Source: an uncultured Desulfobacterales bacterium | GTDB taxonomy: Bacteria; Desulfobacterota; Desulfobacteria; Desulfobacterales; JAFDCJ01 | Length of the DNA: 7,152 nucleotides | NCBI GenBank assembly: GCA_945787595.1 | Contig: CALZJV010000447.1 | Span: 1-7,152, forward strand | Direction: 5' to 3' | In this document: positions 6,372 through 7,152 of the stretch, piece by piece | Layout of the letters: the number at the start of each line of letters is the position of its first letter | Numbering within the stretch: the first letter of the stretch is position 1 | Translations under genes and position numbers: made by a program | Notes under the pieces: generated by a model | Told to the model about the DNA's origin: nothing | Databases searched by the model: none | What the model saw: only the letters and a program-made list of their open reading frames with translations

Positions 6372-6407
6372 TTCGTTCTCAAATAGTTTGTTTTCGGGTT
6401 GAACGAA
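6372..6407. promoter_or_regulatory. Inverted repeat upstream of the radical SAM gene
   Basis: TTCGTTC (6372-6378) and GAACGAA (6401-6407) form a perfect 7-bp inverted repeat with a 22-base spacer. The spacer contains the smaller near-palindrome CAAATAGTTTG (6380-6390). It lies 29-64 bases upstream of the radical SAM start, where an operator would be expected. I could not place a convincing -35/-10 pair, so the role is a guess. Confidence 0.35.
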
Positions 6408-6421
6408 TTTTGTTTTCTCTC

Positions 6422-6498
6422 TGACACTGACAATTTCTGAGATAGCCTACCAAATGGTGAAAATATCACCCATCTTAAAAATTTGTGATATGTCTGAC
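6422..6498 (-). repeat. 77-bp dispersed repeat, copy 3
   Basis: This copy is 63 of 77 identical to copy 2 and 60 of 77 to copy 1, without gaps. It holds the clearest internal inverted repeat of the three, ATATCAC and GTGATAT around an AT-rich loop. TCTGACA occurs at both ends (6420-6426 and 6493-6499) as a direct repeat. It lies 78 bases upstream of the radical SAM start and closes the repeat-bounded region on the right. Confidence 0.82.
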
Positions 6499-6632
6499 AT
6501 CCGCCTTTGCCTTTGTTTGCTGGTATCTATGAAGAACTGGCAGACCCATCTTTGCTGGAAACATTCGATATTTCAGCAATAGAATCGAAGATTCTATCCA
6601 GAATATACAAAAAGCCGCATACCATATCTTGA
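6498..6632 (+). other. Open stretch without a start codon, possible gene remnant
   Basis: One + frame is open from the right edge of repeat copy 3 to TGA at 6630-6632, 44 codons, with no ATG, GTG or TTG that has a ribosome site. It reads plausibly as protein (IYEELADPSLLETFDIS, then AIESKILSRIYKKP), and a terminator overlaps its end, as would fit the 3' end of a lost gene. I recognise no family. A chance open frame remains possible. Confidence 0.18.
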
Positions 6633-6646
6633 GTGCGACTTTTTTT
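6609..6646 (+). terminator. Intrinsic (possibly bidirectional) terminator
   Basis: AAAAAG (6609-6614) pairs with CTTTTT (6639-6644) and CGCA (6616-6619) with TGCG (6634-6637), with one internal mismatch and a loop of about 14 bases. A T-run ends at 6646. The A-tract at the left also gives a U-tract on the minus strand. No intact gene points into it from the left, so it may be left over from a lost gene. Confidence 0.6.
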
Positions 6647-6671
6647 GATTAGTGTAACTAATATTCAATGA

Positions 6672-6697
6672 AATCAAATTATTGCAAGGATTTGATT
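6672..6697. repeat. Perfect 8-bp inverted repeat in AT-rich spacer
   Basis: AATCAAAT (6672-6679) and ATTTGATT (6690-6697) are perfectly complementary across a 10-base spacer. The surrounding 6647-6763 holds no gene I can identify, apart from this and a short TTAGT/ACTAA pair (6649-6661). It could be an operator or a structural scar. Confidence 0.35.
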
Positions 6698-6763
6698 GAG
6701 GTATGAAATCTACACTTGCTGCAGAATATAGATTGGGTAGGTGAAATACACAATTCTCGCGAC

Positions 6764-6790
6764 TTTTAGGTTTGTCAAGAAAACCTAAAA
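6764..6790. repeat. Perfect 10-bp hairpin at the edge of the aldo/keto reductase remnant
   Basis: TTTTAGGTTT (6764-6773) and AAACCTAAAA (6781-6790) are perfectly complementary around a 7-base loop. Recognisable aldo/keto reductase sequence begins immediately after it, at about 6792, and a TAA inside the right arm closes that frame upstream. The hairpin therefore sits at the apparent break point. It could be a terminator or the scar of an insertion or deletion. Confidence 0.5.
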
Positions 6791-6791
6791 T

Positions 6792-7085
6792 ATCATTGAT
6801 ACCGCACCTGCGTACGGGGAAGCTGAAGTGCGTTTGGGGCCATGGATGAAGAAATATCGAGATCAATTCTTCCTTGCAACTAAGACAAGTGAGCAAACAT
6901 ACCAGGGTTCAAAGGACCAATTTCATCGTTCGCTGGACAGACTGCAGGTGGACAGCGTTGATTTGATTCAATTCCACAACCTGACGGATGCGATCGCCCG
7001 TGAGACCATATTTAGGCCCGGTGGGGCACTTGAATTTATGATTGAGGCAAAAGAATTTATCACTTACCATATTGGGGAATCCTAA
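6792..7085 (+). pseudogene. Aldo/keto reductase internal fragment
   Basis: The frame reads IIDTAPAYGEAEVRLG, then FFLATKT, then DSVDLIQFHNLTD and GGALEFMIEAKE, characteristic of the aldo/keto reductase fold. All four catalytic positions are present: Asp (6798-6800), Tyr (6813-6815), Lys (6882-6884) and His (6975-6977). Only about 97 residues are open, against roughly 280-340 in intact members. The first strands of the barrel are absent behind a TAA at 6786-6788, and the frame ends at TAA 7083-7085, just where a segment like GLIRYIGVTGHG would be expected. The last 67 bases of the window show no continuation that I can recognise. The nominal GTG start at 6828 lies inside the conserved region and is not a true start. 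I read it as a decayed, doubly truncated NAD(P)H-dependent oxidoreductase gene. Confidence 0.75.
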
Positions 7086-7152
7086 ACTGATTTTTCCGGG
7101 CTTTATCCATTTTTTACAGATACCAAATATTGGGGTGGTTGAAATTTTCCTG

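Noticed and set aside
2998..6498. The three repeats as integron attC sites of a cassette array
   Set aside because: The repeat-gene-repeat pattern suggested it, but none of the copies has the RYYYAAC and GTTRRRY core pair or the required long stem, and no integrase gene is present.
2998..6498. The three repeats as a CRISPR array
   Set aside because: The copies are 77 bp, diverged, and 1.6-1.8 kb apart with genes between them.
6594..6896. 100-codon minus-strand open frame across the terminator and reductase remnant
   Set aside because: It runs through the terminator, two hairpins and the opposite strand of a recognised reductase fragment, and has no recognisable motif.

Overview
The window looks like a chromosomal segment of an anaerobic Gram-negative bacterium. 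My best guess is a sulfate reducer or relative in Desulfobacterota (Desulfobacterales-like). The basis is a periplasmic branched-chain amino-acid-type binding protein with a Sec signal, an oxygen-sensitive-looking radical SAM enzyme, and short palindromic intergenic units (AACATCGAACGT-type) that I associate from memory with those genomes. No rRNA, tRNA, CRISPR array, transposase or integrase was seen, so the taxonomic call is inference.

Left part (1-2730, genes on +). An inverted-repeat intergenic element (1-165), a small tandem repeat and a leader hairpin precede a gene for a LivK-type ABC transporter substrate-binding protein (422-1645). A long stem-loop follows it. Next comes a monocistronic gene for an exported metallo-beta-lactamase-fold hydrolase (1956-2693), also followed by a hairpin. 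No permease or ATPase gene for the binding protein lies in the window.

Middle part (2998-6498, genes on -). Three same-orientation, gap-free copies of a 77-bp repeat (2998-3074, 4631-4707, 6422-6498) divide this region into two gene modules. One module is a single Fic-domain protein with an N-terminal winged helix (3092-4465, -), whose catalytic His is replaced by Gln and whose promoter overlaps a perfect 9-bp inverted repeat. The other is a two-gene operon: a radical SAM enzyme with a PflA-like core and a cysteine-rich insertion (5345-6343, -), then a THEP1-type nucleoside triphosphatase (4782-5315, -). The repeat-gene-repeat-gene-repeat layout is the most unusual feature.

Right part (6499-7152). 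This is AT-rich, gene-poor and apparently decayed. It holds a short open stretch overlapped by a terminator, two perfect inverted repeats, and an internal fragment of an aldo/keto reductase gene (about 6792-7085, +). The fragment retains the catalytic tetrad but lacks both ends.
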